64,000 bases of DNA from Oscillospiraceae bacterium (GCA_015065085.1 SVQW01000009.1:39369-103368), one strand, 5' to 3'. Shown: positions 1 through 9,276, numbered from the stretch's first letter. Notes: generated from the letters alone by a model not told the origin. Program-made: numbers and translations.

Positions 1-1739
1 GTGGAGTGGGTGGTATTATAGGACACGCTTCAACCGGAGCAGTAGCAGTAGCGGTTGTGAATTACGGTGAAGTAACTTGTTCTTTTGCCCCCGACGGATT
101 TGTAGGCGCTGTTATAGGTGAGCTTTCCGGAAGACGTACACGCATTACACACGCATACTGGCTTAGCCGAGAGGGCGACAGAGTCGGTGGTCAGGGACAG
201 CAACAGCGAACCCAGACCGAGGGTGGACGCAATATGAACGTCTTCAGTGGCAGCGCGTTGGATGCAAAGGTGCTTAACAGCAAGGAATTTGCACATGAAA
301 TGAATTTGCAGCTTATATCAATTTCCAGAACCGGCGGATTGGATTACCGCCTGTTGAAAATGTGGGAGACGGGAACAAACGCTATAAAGCTGACTGATGA
401 TTTTGCAACGTTGGATACGCTTCCGAAGTATAAGCCGGAGTGGATAATGTCAAACAGAAGCACCGCAAACAAGTGGATAAGAAATACAAGCGGTGCCAAA
501 GCGCAGTACGAAGAAAAATACATTACCATGGCTCCTGAGAATAATGACCCGATAACTTTTGTAAGCCTTGATATAAATGAGCGCTTTTTGGCAGAGGAGT
601 ATCCTTTTGTTGCTGTAAAGATGAGAGTTGTTTCAACGGTTGATGAGGGCGGATTTTTCTTTGGAACTGACGAATTCCCCGGACCCGTAGCAGAGGCGTA
701 TTCTCAGTTTGAGGTTTATAATGACGGCAGATGGCATGATTACATCATTGACATGTCGCAGTATGAGCATGACAGATGGCACGGCACGGTAAATGTATTT
801 CGCCTTGACCCAATTAACGGTGAAGACACCGAAGCTAAGATAACCATAGAGCGTATCGGAATTTTCAAGACACAACAGGAAGCACAAGCTTTTCTGGATG
901 AAAGTGACATGATAAGCCAGGTTCTAAGGGCTGAAAATCAGACTGTATATCTTTCCGAGAATGCATTCCTGACAAAAGGAAATAAAAAAGGCTTCACCAT
1001 GAAGGACGCTTCTCTTCCCGATGCATCGCAAAAACACGAAAAAGCACAGATAGTTGTTATGTATATGGATAACGGCGGAAATGAAAGTGTTGTTCCCATG
1101 TGCTATACAGATGATAATGCATATACCAGTTATGTTGCCAACAAGCCCGGAAACTACAAGCTGGCATATAGTCACAAGGAATATGATGACATAAGCGGTC
1201 ACTGGGGCGAAGAGTATGTTGATTTCACATCGGCACGCGGTTTGTTTGGCGGCACTTCGCCAACTGAGTTTTCGCCCGACGAAATAATGACACGCGGAAT
1301 GTTTGTGACTGTTTTGGGCAGAATGCACGGTGTTGACAGCTGGGCGTATGCTGATGGTCTTGTTCCGTTTGATGATGTCAAACTCGATGAATATTACACA
1401 CCGTATGTAAGATGGGCTGCAGAAAACGGAATTCTTAACACACTTTCCGAGCGTAGCTTTTATGCCGATGAGCCTATTACGAGAAAAGATATGGTAGTAA
1501 TGATTTATCGTTACATAAACCGCTATTCATACGGTATTAAACGCGTCGTAAAGGCGATTGAATTTAATGATATTTCTGTCGTTGAGCCGGAAGCACAGCT
1601 TGCAATACAAATTGCACAGCGTTGCGGTCTGGTTAACGGAAAGGGCGCAAGCCGTTTCGACCCGCTTGGAAGCTCTACGCGTGCAGAGGTTTCTACTGTA
1701 ATGACAAGATTGATAAAAGCAATTCTTATGGTAGAATAA
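1..1739 (+). CDS. S-layer homology (SLH) domain surface protein, 5' end outside window
   Basis: The reading frame is open to the left edge and there is no signal peptide, so the N-terminus lies upstream; the first in-window GTG (6) is probably internal. The first ~40 residues look like a GLUG-type repeat (VGGIIGHASTGAV). Residues ~130-300 form a beta-rich module ending FRLDPINGEDTEAKITIERI, which also occurs three times in the protein at 49129-52776. A short Ig-like stretch (~345-393) precedes three SLH repeats (~395-575), each with a TRGMF/TRKDM/TRAEV-type motif, which end the protein. SLH repeats anchor proteins non-covalently to cell-wall polymers, so this is likely an exported, wall-bound protein, possibly carbohydrate binding. 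The biological role is unknown. Confidence 0.85.
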   Translation, partial: GVGGIIGHASTGAVAVAVVNYGEVTCSFAPDGFVGAVIGELSGRRTRITHAYWLSREGDRVGGQGQQQRTQTEGGRNMNVFSGSALDAKVLNSKEFAHEMNLQLISISRTGGLDYRLLKMWETGTNAIKLTDDFATLDTLPKYKPEWIMSNRSTANKWIRNTSGAKAQYEEKYITMAPENNDPITFVSLDINERFLAEEYPFVAVKMRVVSTVDEGGFFFGTDEFPGPVAEAYSQFEVYNDGRWHDYIIDMSQYEHDRWHGTVNVFRLDPINGEDTEAKITIERIGIFKTQQEAQAFLDESDMISQVLRAENQTVYLSENAFLTKGNKKGFTMKDASLPDASQKHEKAQIVVMYMDNGGNESVVPMCYTDDNAYTSYVANKPGNYKLAYSHKEYDDISGHWGEEYVDFTSARGLFGGTSPTEFSPDEIMTRGMFVTVLGRMHGVDSWAYADGLVPFDDVKLDEYYTPYVRWAAENGILNTLSERSFYADEPITRKDMVVMIYRYINRYSYGIKRVVKAIEFNDISVVEPEAQLAIQIAQRCGLVNGKGASRFDPLGSSTRAEVSTVMTRLIKAILMVE

Positions 1740-1764
1740 AGCATACTGCAAAGCCTGACGTATA

Positions 1765-1802
1765 AAAAACATCCGATATGGATTTCCATATCGGATGTTT
1801 TT
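1765..1802. terminator. Bidirectional intrinsic terminator
   Basis: ATCCGATATGGA and TCCATATCGGAT form a 12-bp stem with a 2-nt loop, flanked by an A-run on the left and a T-run on the right. It lies between the convergent SLH gene and hydrolase gene and fits termination on either strand. Confidence 0.85.
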
Positions 1803-2595
1803 ATATTTTAAGAATTCTTTGTGCGTTTTTCGCTTCTATCATACTTATCGTATCACAGTCCAGACCGCAGTCACGTAAAGCCTTCAGATCATCTCCTGCA
1901 TTGCTCCAGGGCGAGTCCGAGGCAAACAGTATTTTGTCCGCACCGTGCTTGGAAACTATTTTTTTGAACATTTCTTTACCGTAATACTCAAAGCCCATGG
2001 AAGTGTCCAGGTATATATTCTTACCGCACAGGTTGTCAAATACATCATCCCACTGTGCATGACCGCCCAGATGTGCCGCCACAATTATGCCTCCGCACAT
2101 TTGGTCGGCAACGTTTGCAAATTGTTTCGGACTGCTTTTGTATGGTGCGGGCATTCCGTAATCCGCTCCTGCGTGATGAAGAATAATAAGCCCCCTTGAA
2201 AGTGCATAGTCGTAAATCCTGAGCATCTCGGGTGCATCCAGTATGAAATTCTGATATTCTGCATGGAATTTTAAGCCTTTAAGTCCGAGAGAACATACAA
2301 AATCGATATCCTGTTTGTAATTATCGGTGCTTGGGTAAATACTGCCCAGGGAAATGATTCGTTGTGAAGTTATACTTACGGCCCATTCGTTGAGGGTTTT
2401 AGTCTGGCTGGGCTTTGTGACGATGGGGGCTACCACGGATTTGTCAATACCCCATTCGTCCATACGTGCAATCAGATCGGATACAGTACCATTATGGACG
2501 GGCTTGAGATCAATGGTGAGATTAGATGTCAATACACCGATTGCTTTTTGTGCCAGCATATCCGGAAAGGCATGTGTGTGAAAATCAATAGTCAT
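1801..2595 (-). CDS. Amidohydrolase-family (Amidohydro_2 type) metal-dependent hydrolase
   Basis: 264 residues of a TIM-barrel metal-dependent hydrolase of the PF04909 type. It begins MTIDFHTHAFP, giving the N-terminal HxH metal ligands. LKGLKFH (~95), LHHAGADYG (~140), AAHLGGH (~172) and the ASDSPW motif (~226) supply the remaining metal-binding and catalytic His and Asp positions. The substrate cannot be told from sequence; relatives include decarboxylases and lactonases. A GGAGG lies upstream of the ATG, directly after the terminator of the preceding foldase gene, so it may be expressed by read-through or from a weak promoter inside that gene. Confidence 0.85.
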   Translation of the reverse strand: MTIDFHTHAFPDMLAQKAIGVLTSNLTIDLKPVHNGTVSDLIARMDEWGIDKSVVAPIVTKPSQTKTLNEWAVSITSQRIISLGSIYPSTDNYKQDIDFVCSLGLKGLKFHAEYQNFILDAPEMLRIYDYALSRGLIILHHAGADYGMPAPYKSSPKQFANVADQMCGGIIVAAHLGGHAQWDDVFDNLCGKNIYLDTSMGFEYYGKEMFKKIVSKHGADKILFASDSPWSNAGDDLKALRDCGLDCDTISMIEAKNAQRILKI

Positions 2596-2612
2596 GCTTC
2601 CTCCAAAAAAGT

Positions 2613-2640
2613 GTATCCGGCGCTATTGCACGCCGGATAC
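2613..2640 (-). terminator. Terminator of the foldase gene
   Basis: GTATCCGGCG and CGCCGGATAC form a 10-bp GC-rich stem with an 8-nt loop. On the minus strand it is followed by ACTTTTTTT, and then immediately by the GGAGG of the downstream hydrolase gene. Confidence 0.85.
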
Positions 2641-2653
2641 AACTTAAATGTTG

Positions 2654-3883
2654 TTATTTCAATGTTGTGGGAGAAATCAGTTCATATTCCGGTGCATACT
2701 CGACTTCCATTGCGTCAAAGGTTGCTTCGAGTCTTTCTGTGAAGTCTGCAGAGTAGATTTCGCTCATATATTGCTGAGCATTTTCAACGATGTAATCAGC
2801 TTCAAGAGGCATTCTCTTGATGATGTGATAACCGTAAGAGGTTTCAACAATACCGCTTACAGCGCCTTCCTCGAGAGCAAATGAAGCTTCTTCATACTCG
2901 GGAACCATAGTTCCTGCGACGAAGTAGTAACCGTCTTCACCGTAAACATCCATTCCCGGGTCATCATTGTATTCTTCAACCATTTTCATGAAGTCTTCAC
3001 CGTTGTTAATCTTTGCGAGAACCTCTTCAGCTTCCGCTTTTGCGGCAGCCTTTCCGGCTTCAACAGCGGCAGCTTTTTCCTCGTCTGTACCTTCGGTAGG
3101 TGCATCGGGGAATTTAACGAGAAGCTGCTGGGTTCTTATATAACCGGCATCCTTAACAGCCTGAAGCATTTCATCGGGTGTATAACCCAGAGGAGCTCCT
3201 TCGTCAAAGTACAGGTGGTTGAAAATTTTGTTTGCAATGGAGTAGAGGCTCATGGTGTATCGGTAAAGTGCATCGGTGAAGAAGGAATCTTCAAGAGCCT
3301 GCTCGTAAGTATAAGTACTTCCTTCAACGTTCATACTGTCGATTGTCTGCTGAACTGAAGTGGCAATTTCATCTTTTTCTTCTTCGGTAAGAGGCAGATT
3401 AAACTTAACTGCCATAAGCTGATATGCTGTGGTTTGCTTGAAGTAACTGAGCACCTCATCCTTGAGAGAAGCTATGTCCTCTTCGGTCAGACGGTTTTCT
3501 TCAGCCGCTTCTTCGGTCCAAAGTGCATCATCTCCGCCGTCAAGAGAAGCCTTGATGTTGAGGTAGGGATATCTGTATTCCTCGATGGTGACGGGGACAC
3601 CGTTGATTTTCAGCACATATTCGGGAACAACTTTTTCACCGTTGTTGTCGATGTAACCGGTCTGCTCGCCTTGAGGAACAAAGTAAGTAACCTGCTCGAG
3701 GTCTATACCGGAAAGGTCGAAAGGCTCTGCTTCGGAGGTTTTATCCTCATTGGTTGCTTCACCGTTCTGAGTTGCATCGGGTTGTTCGTCAACGGGCGGT
3801 GTGGTGTTATTGCATGCGGTGAATGCACACATGATCATAACGGTACACAAAAGTACAGCCGCCAGTGTAATAAGCTTTTTCAT
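2654..3883 (-). CDS. PpiC-type peptidyl-prolyl isomerase lipoprotein (PrsA/SurA-like foldase)
   Basis: About 409 residues. The start at 3883 is chosen because GGAG precedes that ATG and the protein then opens with a lipoprotein signal: basic MKKL, a hydrophobic core and an FTAC lipobox. An upstream in-frame ATG (3928) would bury the signal. After a Thr/Glu-rich linker comes a SurA-N-like helical region (~75-240), then a parvulin domain (~245-360) with QQLLVKF, the FMKMVEEYNDD segment and the SYGYHIIKR end motif. The protein is expected outside the membrane, assisting folding of exported proteins. It appears to be transcribed alone, with a strong terminator behind it. Confidence 0.88.
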   Translation of the reverse strand: MKKLITLAAVLLCTVMIMCAFTACNNTTPPVDEQPDATQNGEATNEDKTSEAEPFDLSGIDLEQVTYFVPQGEQTGYIDNNGEKVVPEYVLKINGVPVTIEEYRYPYLNIKASLDGGDDALWTEEAAEENRLTEEDIASLKDEVLSYFKQTTAYQLMAVKFNLPLTEEEKDEIATSVQQTIDSMNVEGSTYTYEQALEDSFFTDALYRYTMSLYSIANKIFNHLYFDEGAPLGYTPDEMLQAVKDAGYIRTQQLLVKFPDAPTEGTDEEKAAAVEAGKAAAKAEAEEVLAKINNGEDFMKMVEEYNDDPGMDVYGEDGYYFVAGTMVPEYEEASFALEEGAVSGIVETSYGYHIIKRMPLEADYIVENAQQYMSEIYSADFTERLEATFDAMEVEYAPEYELISPTTLK

Positions 3884-3994
3884 AATTTTCTCCGTTCTTT
3901 TAATAATTTTGGCAAGTCTGTAAAACACTTACCCTACTATTGTATCATACTATTTGCATTATATTATGTACGAAGTTTAAAGATTTATATATAG

Positions 3995-4021
3995 AAAAGT
4001 AGGGTGGTAAACCCTACTTTT
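3995..4021 (-). terminator. Terminator after the transketolase genes
   Basis: AAAAGTAGGG and CCCTACTTTT form a 10-bp stem with a 7-nt loop, 14 bases beyond the stop codon of the transketolase C-terminal subunit. The stem's own 3' T-rich arm serves as the U-tract on the minus strand. Confidence 0.75.
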
Positions 4022-4034
4022 CCGCAAATATTAA

Positions 4035-4994
4035 TCAGTTGTTTTTCATTGCGATGGCCTTTTTAGCCTTGTCGGCGATATCAGCCGCGGTAAGACCGTA
4101 AATCTTGAGCAGTTCTTCTGCAGGACCGGATTTACCGAATGTGTCCTGAATACCTACTTTGAGCACGGGTACGGGCTTTTCTTCGCAAAGTGCTTCGCAA
4201 ACAGCACTACCCAGACCGCCCACAACGCTGTGTTCTTCGGCAGTAACGATAGCACCGGTTTCCTTAGCGGCTTTAATAAGAATGTCCTTATCAATAGGCT
4301 TGATGGTTGCTATGTTGATAACTCTTGCGCTGATACCTTCAGCCGCCAGCATCTTAGCCGCTTCAATAGCCTGAGCAACCATAATACCGGTTGCAACAAG
4401 AGTAACATCCTTACCGTCGCTTATCATATCACCCTTGCCGATTTCAAACTTGAAGGTGTCGGTGTCGTAAATTACAGGTACGCTGAGACGTCCGAATCTG
4501 AGGTAAACGGGACCGTCAAACTCAATAGCTGCCTTAACAGCCGCGCGTGCTTCGGTAGCATCTGCGGGGGTGAGAACTACCATTCCGGGGATAACTCTCA
4601 TGAGAGCGAGGTCCTCGTTGCACTGATGTGTTGCGCCGTCTTCGCCAACGGTAATACCTGCATGGGTAGCACCTATTTTAACGTTGAGGTGAGGGTAGCC
4701 GATGGAGTTGCGGATAGGCTCAAATGCACGGCCTGCCGCGAACATTGCAAAAGAACTTGCAAAGGGGATTTTTCCGGTGGTTGCAAGACCTGCCGCAACA
4801 GAGATCATATCGCCTTCAGCAATACCGCAGTTGAAGAATCTCTCGGGGTACTTTTTGATGAAGGTGGCAGTTTTGGTGGACTTGGAAAGGTCAGCGTCCA
4901 GAACTACGATTCTTTCGTCGCAGCCGAACTCAGCCAGAGCGTTACCATATGCTTCACGGGTAGCAATTTTTTTACCGATTTCGTATATACTCAT
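4035..4994 (-). CDS. Transketolase, C-terminal subunit
   Basis: 319 residues covering the pyrimidine-binding and C-terminal domains of transketolase. Transketolase moves two-carbon units between sugar phosphates in the non-oxidative pentose phosphate pathway. Visible motifs: CGIAEGDMISVAAGLATTGK with the catalytic Glu, FAMFAAGRAFEPIRNSI, and ATHAGITVGEDGATHQ. It must pair with the N-terminal subunit encoded 29 bases upstream to bind thiamine diphosphate. AAAGGAG stands 10 bases before the ATG. The split-gene form is common in Clostridia and archaea; a role as a DXP-synthase-like enzyme is less likely given these motifs. Confidence 0.93.
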   Translation of the reverse strand: MSIYEIGKKIATREAYGNALAEFGCDERIVVLDADLSKSTKTATFIKKYPERFFNCGIAEGDMISVAAGLATTGKIPFASSFAMFAAGRAFEPIRNSIGYPHLNVKIGATHAGITVGEDGATHQCNEDLALMRVIPGMVVLTPADATEARAAVKAAIEFDGPVYLRFGRLSVPVIYDTDTFKFEIGKGDMISDGKDVTLVATGIMVAQAIEAAKMLAAEGISARVINIATIKPIDKDILIKAAKETGAIVTAEEHSVVGGLGSAVCEALCEEKPVPVLKVGIQDTFGKSGPAEELLKIYGLTAADIADKAKKAIAMKNN

Positions 4995-5023
4995 TGTTGT
5001 GATACTCCTTTAATCTAAAAATA

Positions 5024-5857
5024 TTACAGATTTGCGTTTGCAGCGGTGATTTCGGCAATGGCCTGCTCGTACTGTTCCTTGTTGGGAGCGGTACCGTGCC
5101 AGGAAGCTTCGTTTTCCATGAAGGAAACGCCCTTACCCTTGATACATTTTGCAATGATTACGGTGGGCTTATCACTGGTTTCGGAAGCCTTGACTGCACT
5201 TTCTATTTCGTTGAAATCGTGACCGTTGATAACGATTACGTTCCAGCCAAACGCCTTGTATTTTTCGTCTAAGGGAGTAGGATTCATAACCTTGGTTATG
5301 TCGCCGTCAATCTGAAGACCGTTGAAGTCAACAAACGCGCAGAGATTATTCAGCTTATAGTGAGCCGCAAACATTGCAGCCTCCCAAACCTGACCTTCTT
5401 CCTGCTCGCCGTCGCCCATGATTGCGAATACTTTATAATTCTTGTTGGAAATCTTTGCTGAAAGAGCCATACCGCAGGCAGCGGAAATACCCAGACCGAG
5501 AGAACCGGTAGACATGTCAACGCCGGGAACCCCCTTCATATCGGGGTGACCCTGCAGAATGCTGTCGGAATGTCTGAAGGTTTTGAGAAGCTCGGTGGAG
5601 AAGAAACCTCTGTTAGCCAGAGTAGCATAAAGTGCGGGAGCAGTGTGACCCTTGGACAGTACGAAACGGTCACGGTCTTCCCATTTGGGATTTTTGGGAT
5701 CAATATTCATCTTTTCAAAGAAAAGATAAGCCATAATGTCAGCTATGGAGATTGAGCCGCCCGGATGACCGGAATTTGCGCTGTAAACGCACTCAAGTGC
5801 ACCCATTCTGATATTGTTGGCAATTTTTTGTAATTCTTTAACTCTTGCCTCTTGCAT
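5024..5857 (-). CDS. Transketolase, N-terminal subunit
   Basis: 277 residues forming the thiamine-diphosphate diphosphate-binding half of transketolase. It shows GHPGGSISIADIMAYLFFEK, RDRFVLSKGHTAPALYA, and the TPP motif beginning GDGEQEEGQVWEAAMFAAHY with the later N of FNGLQIDG. It works as a heteromer with the next gene's product. It sits 50 bases downstream of the last HAD hydrolase gene at the end of the long leftward cluster, with GGAGG before its ATG, and may also have its own promoter in the AT-rich gap. Confidence 0.93.
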   Translation of the reverse strand: MQEARVKELQKIANNIRMGALECVYSANSGHPGGSISIADIMAYLFFEKMNIDPKNPKWEDRDRFVLSKGHTAPALYATLANRGFFSTELLKTFRHSDSILQGHPDMKGVPGVDMSTGSLGLGISAACGMALSAKISNKNYKVFAIMGDGEQEEGQVWEAAMFAAHYKLNNLCAFVDFNGLQIDGDITKVMNPTPLDEKYKAFGWNVIVINGHDFNEIESAVKASETSDKPTVIIAKCIKGKGVSFMENEASWHGTAPNKEQYEQAIAEITAANANL

Positions 5858-5907
5858 GTTGTAAATCCTCCTGAAAATGTTTTATATTATATTTTTTTTG
5901 CTCGAAA

Positions 5908-6714
5908 TTAAAGTCTGCCGATAAGATCGGCAAGCGCTCCTTCGTTGTTGGAGCAAACTATTATATCGGATATATCTTTTATAATATCCAATGAGTTGGA
6001 CGGGCATACGGCGACATCCGCCGATTTCAGCATATCGTAGTCGTTTTCGTAATCACCCACGGCATATACTTTTGCATCAGGCAGTTCAAGCACCTTTTTA
6101 AGCTTTGCCAGTGCTTTGCCCTTGGTTGCATCCTTGTGCATGAATTCCACAAGGGTAGGGGCGGTGACTACGATTGAAAAACCGTATTCATTTATGCTTT
6201 CGGCAAATTCCCTGATTTTTTGAATGCTTTCCGCGGGTGCAGAAAATACCGCTTTGTAAAGCTTCATTTCAAAAAGCTTTTCCTTTGGTAATTCGGGAAT
6301 ACCGTTTCGGTAAACGGGAAGATCGTTTTTTGATACGTTTTCAAGGTTATAAGTAACAAATCCGTTTTCCACATTCCATCTGACACCGATTCCCGGAAAT
6401 TCATTTTCTACCCGCTGAGCAAATTCTTTTGCCGCTTCGGGGGGCATCACTACCTCTTCTGAACGGATATCAGTGGAAAAATCGTAAAGATACGCACCGT
6501 TTGAAAGTATCGCGGGCATATTGTTAAGACTGATGGTATCCGGAATTATCTTTTTAAGAATACTCTCGTTACGTCCGGTGGAAAAGCTGAAATGTCCGCC
6601 GTTTTGTGTGAAATATTTTACAGCCTCCACATTGTTTTGTGTCGGCTTGGAATTGTCATCGAAAAATGTACCGTCAAGATCGGTCACAATTATTATGTTA
6701 TCAAACTTAGCCAA
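5908..6714 (-). CDS. Cof-type HAD-superfamily hydrolase (copy 1 of 3)
   Basis: About 268 residues of a Cof-type (subclass IIB) HAD phosphatase. Motif I is DLDGTFFDD near the N-terminus, motif II is FSTGRN, the motif III Lys lies in HKDATKGKALAKL, and motif IV is VGDYENDYDM. Such enzymes dephosphorylate sugar phosphates or cofactors; the substrate is unknown. I place the start at TTG 6714, with GAGG 9 bases upstream. This gives the MAKFDN beginning seen in the two neighbouring copies and an 8-base overlap with the gene before; a TTG at 6729 is the alternative. Confidence 0.88.
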   Translation of the reverse strand: MAKFDNIIIVTDLDGTFFDDNSKPTQNNVEAVKYFTQNGGHFSFSTGRNESILKKIIPDTISLNNMPAILSNGAYLYDFSTDIRSEEVVMPPEAAKEFAQRVENEFPGIGVRWNVENGFVTYNLENVSKNDLPVYRNGIPELPKEKLFEMKLYKAVFSAPAESIQKIREFAESINEYGFSIVVTAPTLVEFMHKDATKGKALAKLKKVLELPDAKVYAVGDYENDYDMLKSADVAVCPSNSLDIIKDISDIIVCSNNEGALADLIGRL

Positions 6715-7531
6715 GATATTTTTCCTCAATTATATTGATAAGATGGGCGACAGCACCCTCGTTGTTGCAGCAAACCATGAAGTCAGATGCTTGTTTTACT
6801 TTGTCCATTGCGTTTTCGGGACATACTGCATAATCAGCAGCTTCAAGCATCTCAAGGTCGTTTTCATAATCTCCGATTGCAAAAATCTTCGATTGCGGAA
6901 AAGATTTTTTGATATATTCAATCGGCCTCGCTTTTGTAGCACCTGCGGGGTCGACTTCAATGTATCCTTCACCACCGGTTGTGCACTGCACATATTCACC
7001 GTAAACATTCTGAATGTGATCGCGCATGGAGTCAATAATGCTTTGCGGTCCCACAAAAAATATTTTCTGGACGTCAAGTGTTCCGATTTGCTCATGCTTT
7101 ATTACATGGGAAAATTCGGGATAAGTTGTTTTGAAGTACTCAAAATTTCCCTTTTCGAATCTTTCGACAGCATAAAATTCATGGATTGTACGAAGCGTAA
7201 ACGTGACACTGCCCGAAAAAGACATAATATAACGTGAAATGTCACAAACCGCATTTTTGTTTATAAAAATTGTATCAAGCGGTAAATCATTTTTCGCATC
7301 GTAAATGCATGAACCGTTATGTATACCGAGTGGGGCGGTAACCAGATGCATTATTTCGGGAAAGCGCAGAGCAACGGTGGTATAACCACGTCCCGTGTTA
7401 AATGTAAAACGTCCGCCGTTTTTGTTAAAGTACTCAATGGCTGACACATTTTCGAAAATAATCCTTGAATCATTCCCGAGAAAAGTCCCGTCCATGTCGG
7501 AGGCAATAACAATGTTATCAAATTTACCCAA
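6707..7531 (-). CDS. Cof-type HAD-superfamily hydrolase (copy 2 of 3)
   Basis: 274 residues, starting at TTG with AGGAG in front. HAD motifs: DMDGTFLGND, FNTGRG, the Lys in AGATKARPIEYIKK, and GDYENDLEMLEAAD. It ends EEKYLG, and the codons for EEKY provide the ribosome binding site of the next copy. Sequence divergence from copies 1 and 3, especially in the cap domain, suggests an old duplication and possibly different substrates. Confidence 0.88.
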   Translation of the reverse strand: MGKFDNIVIASDMDGTFLGNDSRIIFENVSAIEYFNKNGGRFTFNTGRGYTTVALRFPEIMHLVTAPLGIHNGSCIYDAKNDLPLDTIFINKNAVCDISRYIMSFSGSVTFTLRTIHEFYAVERFEKGNFEYFKTTYPEFSHVIKHEQIGTLDVQKIFFVGPQSIIDSMRDHIQNVYGEYVQCTTGGEGYIEVDPAGATKARPIEYIKKSFPQSKIFAIGDYENDLEMLEAADYAVCPENAMDKVKQASDFMVCCNNEGAVAHLINIIEEKYLG

Positions 7532-8351
7532 TGTATTTCTCCTCGATTATGCGGATAAGATCAGCAACAGCACCTTTGTCATGGTGGCAAACATGGATTT
7601 GTGCGACTTCTTTTACTTTGTCCATTGCGTTGTCCGGGCATGCACCGAAATCCGCAGTTTTTATCATGTCAATATCGTTTTCATAATCGCCAATGGCAAA
7701 AAACTTTGCATTCTCCAAGCCCTCGAGCTTTCTGAGATGTGGTATAACTATTGACTTTTTAACTCCCTTTGGCATTATTTCTATGTACCCGGAGCCTGCA
7801 GAAGTACATTCAACTGTGTCTGAAAAAGTGTTTTCGATATATTCACGCACGGAAGCTATTTTTTCCGTATTACCTGAAAATACGATTTTGTTTACAGAGC
7901 GTTTTGTTGCCTCATCAACAGTGAGCGCAAAGCAACGTTCGGGCCAACGCTTTGCAAATATATCAAAATCACCGGAGCTTCTTCCGTCTATTTTAAGAAA
8001 AGAAAAAGCACAGCGGAATGTAAAATCAATACTTTCGGGCAATGTCAGAAGGTATTCGGTGACATCATTTACTGCTTTTGGCACTATGCAAATTTCGTCA
8101 AAAATTTCTTGTTTTTGTGTGTCAAACAAATAGCATCCGTTGTGAAAGCCTATCGGGGCATTTACGGCGTCGACAGCACCATCCAACGATGCAACGGCAG
8201 GATGGTTACGTCCCGTCACAAATGTGAATTTTCCGCCGTTTTGACGGAAATATTCAATAGCCTTCATGTTTTCGGGCACAATCCTTGATTTTGAAGCCAA
8301 GAAAGTTCCGTCCATATCGGAAACGATAACAATGTTACTGAATTTTGCCAC
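7524..8351 (-). CDS. Cof-type HAD-superfamily hydrolase (copy 3 of 3)
   Basis: 275 residues, GTG start, overlapping the end of the RluD-type gene by 17 bases. Motifs: DMDGTFLASK, FVTGRN, the Lys in KGVKKSIVIPHL, and GDYENDIDM. It ends EEKYIG with the same overlap design as copy 2: the next gene's TTG lies 8 bases inside this reading frame. First of the tandem triplet in transcription order. Confidence 0.88.
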   Translation of the reverse strand: MAKFSNIVIVSDMDGTFLASKSRIVPENMKAIEYFRQNGGKFTFVTGRNHPAVASLDGAVDAVNAPIGFHNGCYLFDTQKQEIFDEICIVPKAVNDVTEYLLTLPESIDFTFRCAFSFLKIDGRSSGDFDIFAKRWPERCFALTVDEATKRSVNKIVFSGNTEKIASVREYIENTFSDTVECTSAGSGYIEIMPKGVKKSIVIPHLRKLEGLENAKFFAIGDYENDIDMIKTADFGACPDNAMDKVKEVAQIHVCHHDKGAVADLIRIIEEKYIG

Positions 8352-9276
8352 TTGGCATACCTCTGAGCTTTTCCAGAAATTTAGTAAAATAGTCGGGCAA
8401 CTTACCGCTGAAAAACAGCTCTTGCTTTGTTATGGGATGGACAAAGCCTATTTCTTTAGCGTAAAGAAGCTGACCGTTGAACTTGTTTTTGTCTTTCTTC
8501 ACAAAAGACGATGCGTAAACATCGTCACCTACAACGGGGTGACCAAGATAATTCGTATGAACTCTTATCTGATGTGTACGACCTGTTTCCAGTGTCAGCT
8601 CCGTGTAAGTGTAATTGTCGAAACGCTCCAGCACTCTGTAATGGGTTACGGCGTTTCGCACACCTTGTTTTTCCTTGTCATATACTGCCATTTTCTTTCG
8701 GTCGCTTGGGTGGCGCCCGATTGGCATATCCACCGTTCCGCTGTCGCTTTTCAGCCGGCCGTAAAGTATAGCGTGATAGCGTCTGACAAAGGAATGAACT
8801 TTTATTTGTTCCGCAAGGCCCTCATGAGAAGCATCGTTTTTGGCTATAATCAGAAGTCCTGCGGTGTTTTTGTCAATTCTGTGAACTATTCCCGGGCGTA
8901 TTTTGCCGTTTATTCCGGAAAGGGAATCTTTGCAATGATGCAACAGAGCGTTTACAAGTGTACCGCTGTAATTGCCGGCAGCGGGATGTACTACCATACC
9001 CTGCGGCTTGTCTACCACCAATAAATCGTTATCTTCGTATACAATATTAAGCGGTAAATCCTCCGCAACCGTGTCTATTGCCACGGGGGCATCAATCTGC
9101 AGATATACGGCATCACCGGAATTCAGGATAAGATTCTTTTTAGCCGGTTTGCCGTTTACTGTAATCTTTTCGTTTTCACACATCTGTGCGGCATGTGAAC
9201 GCGTCATTTCGGCGTTTTTCGCCAAGAACATATCAAGGCGTATGCCGTTTTCACTGCATGTTATCAGTTTTTCCAT
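8335..9276 (-). CDS. rluD: RluA/RluD-family 23S rRNA pseudouridine synthase
   Basis: About 313 residues. An N-terminal S4 RNA-binding domain (RLDMFLAKNAEMTRSHAAQ) is followed by the RluA-type catalytic domain with HRIDKNTAGLLIIAKND, which holds the catalytic Asp, and GRTHQIRVHTNYLGHPVVGD. It converts uridines to pseudouridine in rRNA; whether it acts at the RluD sites (1911/1915/1917) cannot be proven here. The ATG at 9276 has AAGGA 8 bases upstream and is preferred over GTG 9282. It overlaps the lspA end by 26 bases, a common lspA-rluD arrangement. Confidence 0.92.
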   Translation of the reverse strand: MEKLITCSENGIRLDMFLAKNAEMTRSHAAQMCENEKITVNGKPAKKNLILNSGDAVYLQIDAPVAIDTVAEDLPLNIVYEDNDLLVVDKPQGMVVHPAAGNYSGTLVNALLHHCKDSLSGINGKIRPGIVHRIDKNTAGLLIIAKNDASHEGLAEQIKVHSFVRRYHAILYGRLKSDSGTVDMPIGRHPSDRKKMAVYDKEKQGVRNAVTHYRVLERFDNYTYTELTLETGRTHQIRVHTNYLGHPVVGDDVYASSFVKKDKNKFNGQLLYAKEIGFVHPITKQELFFSGKLPDYFTKFLEKLRGMPSGKIQ

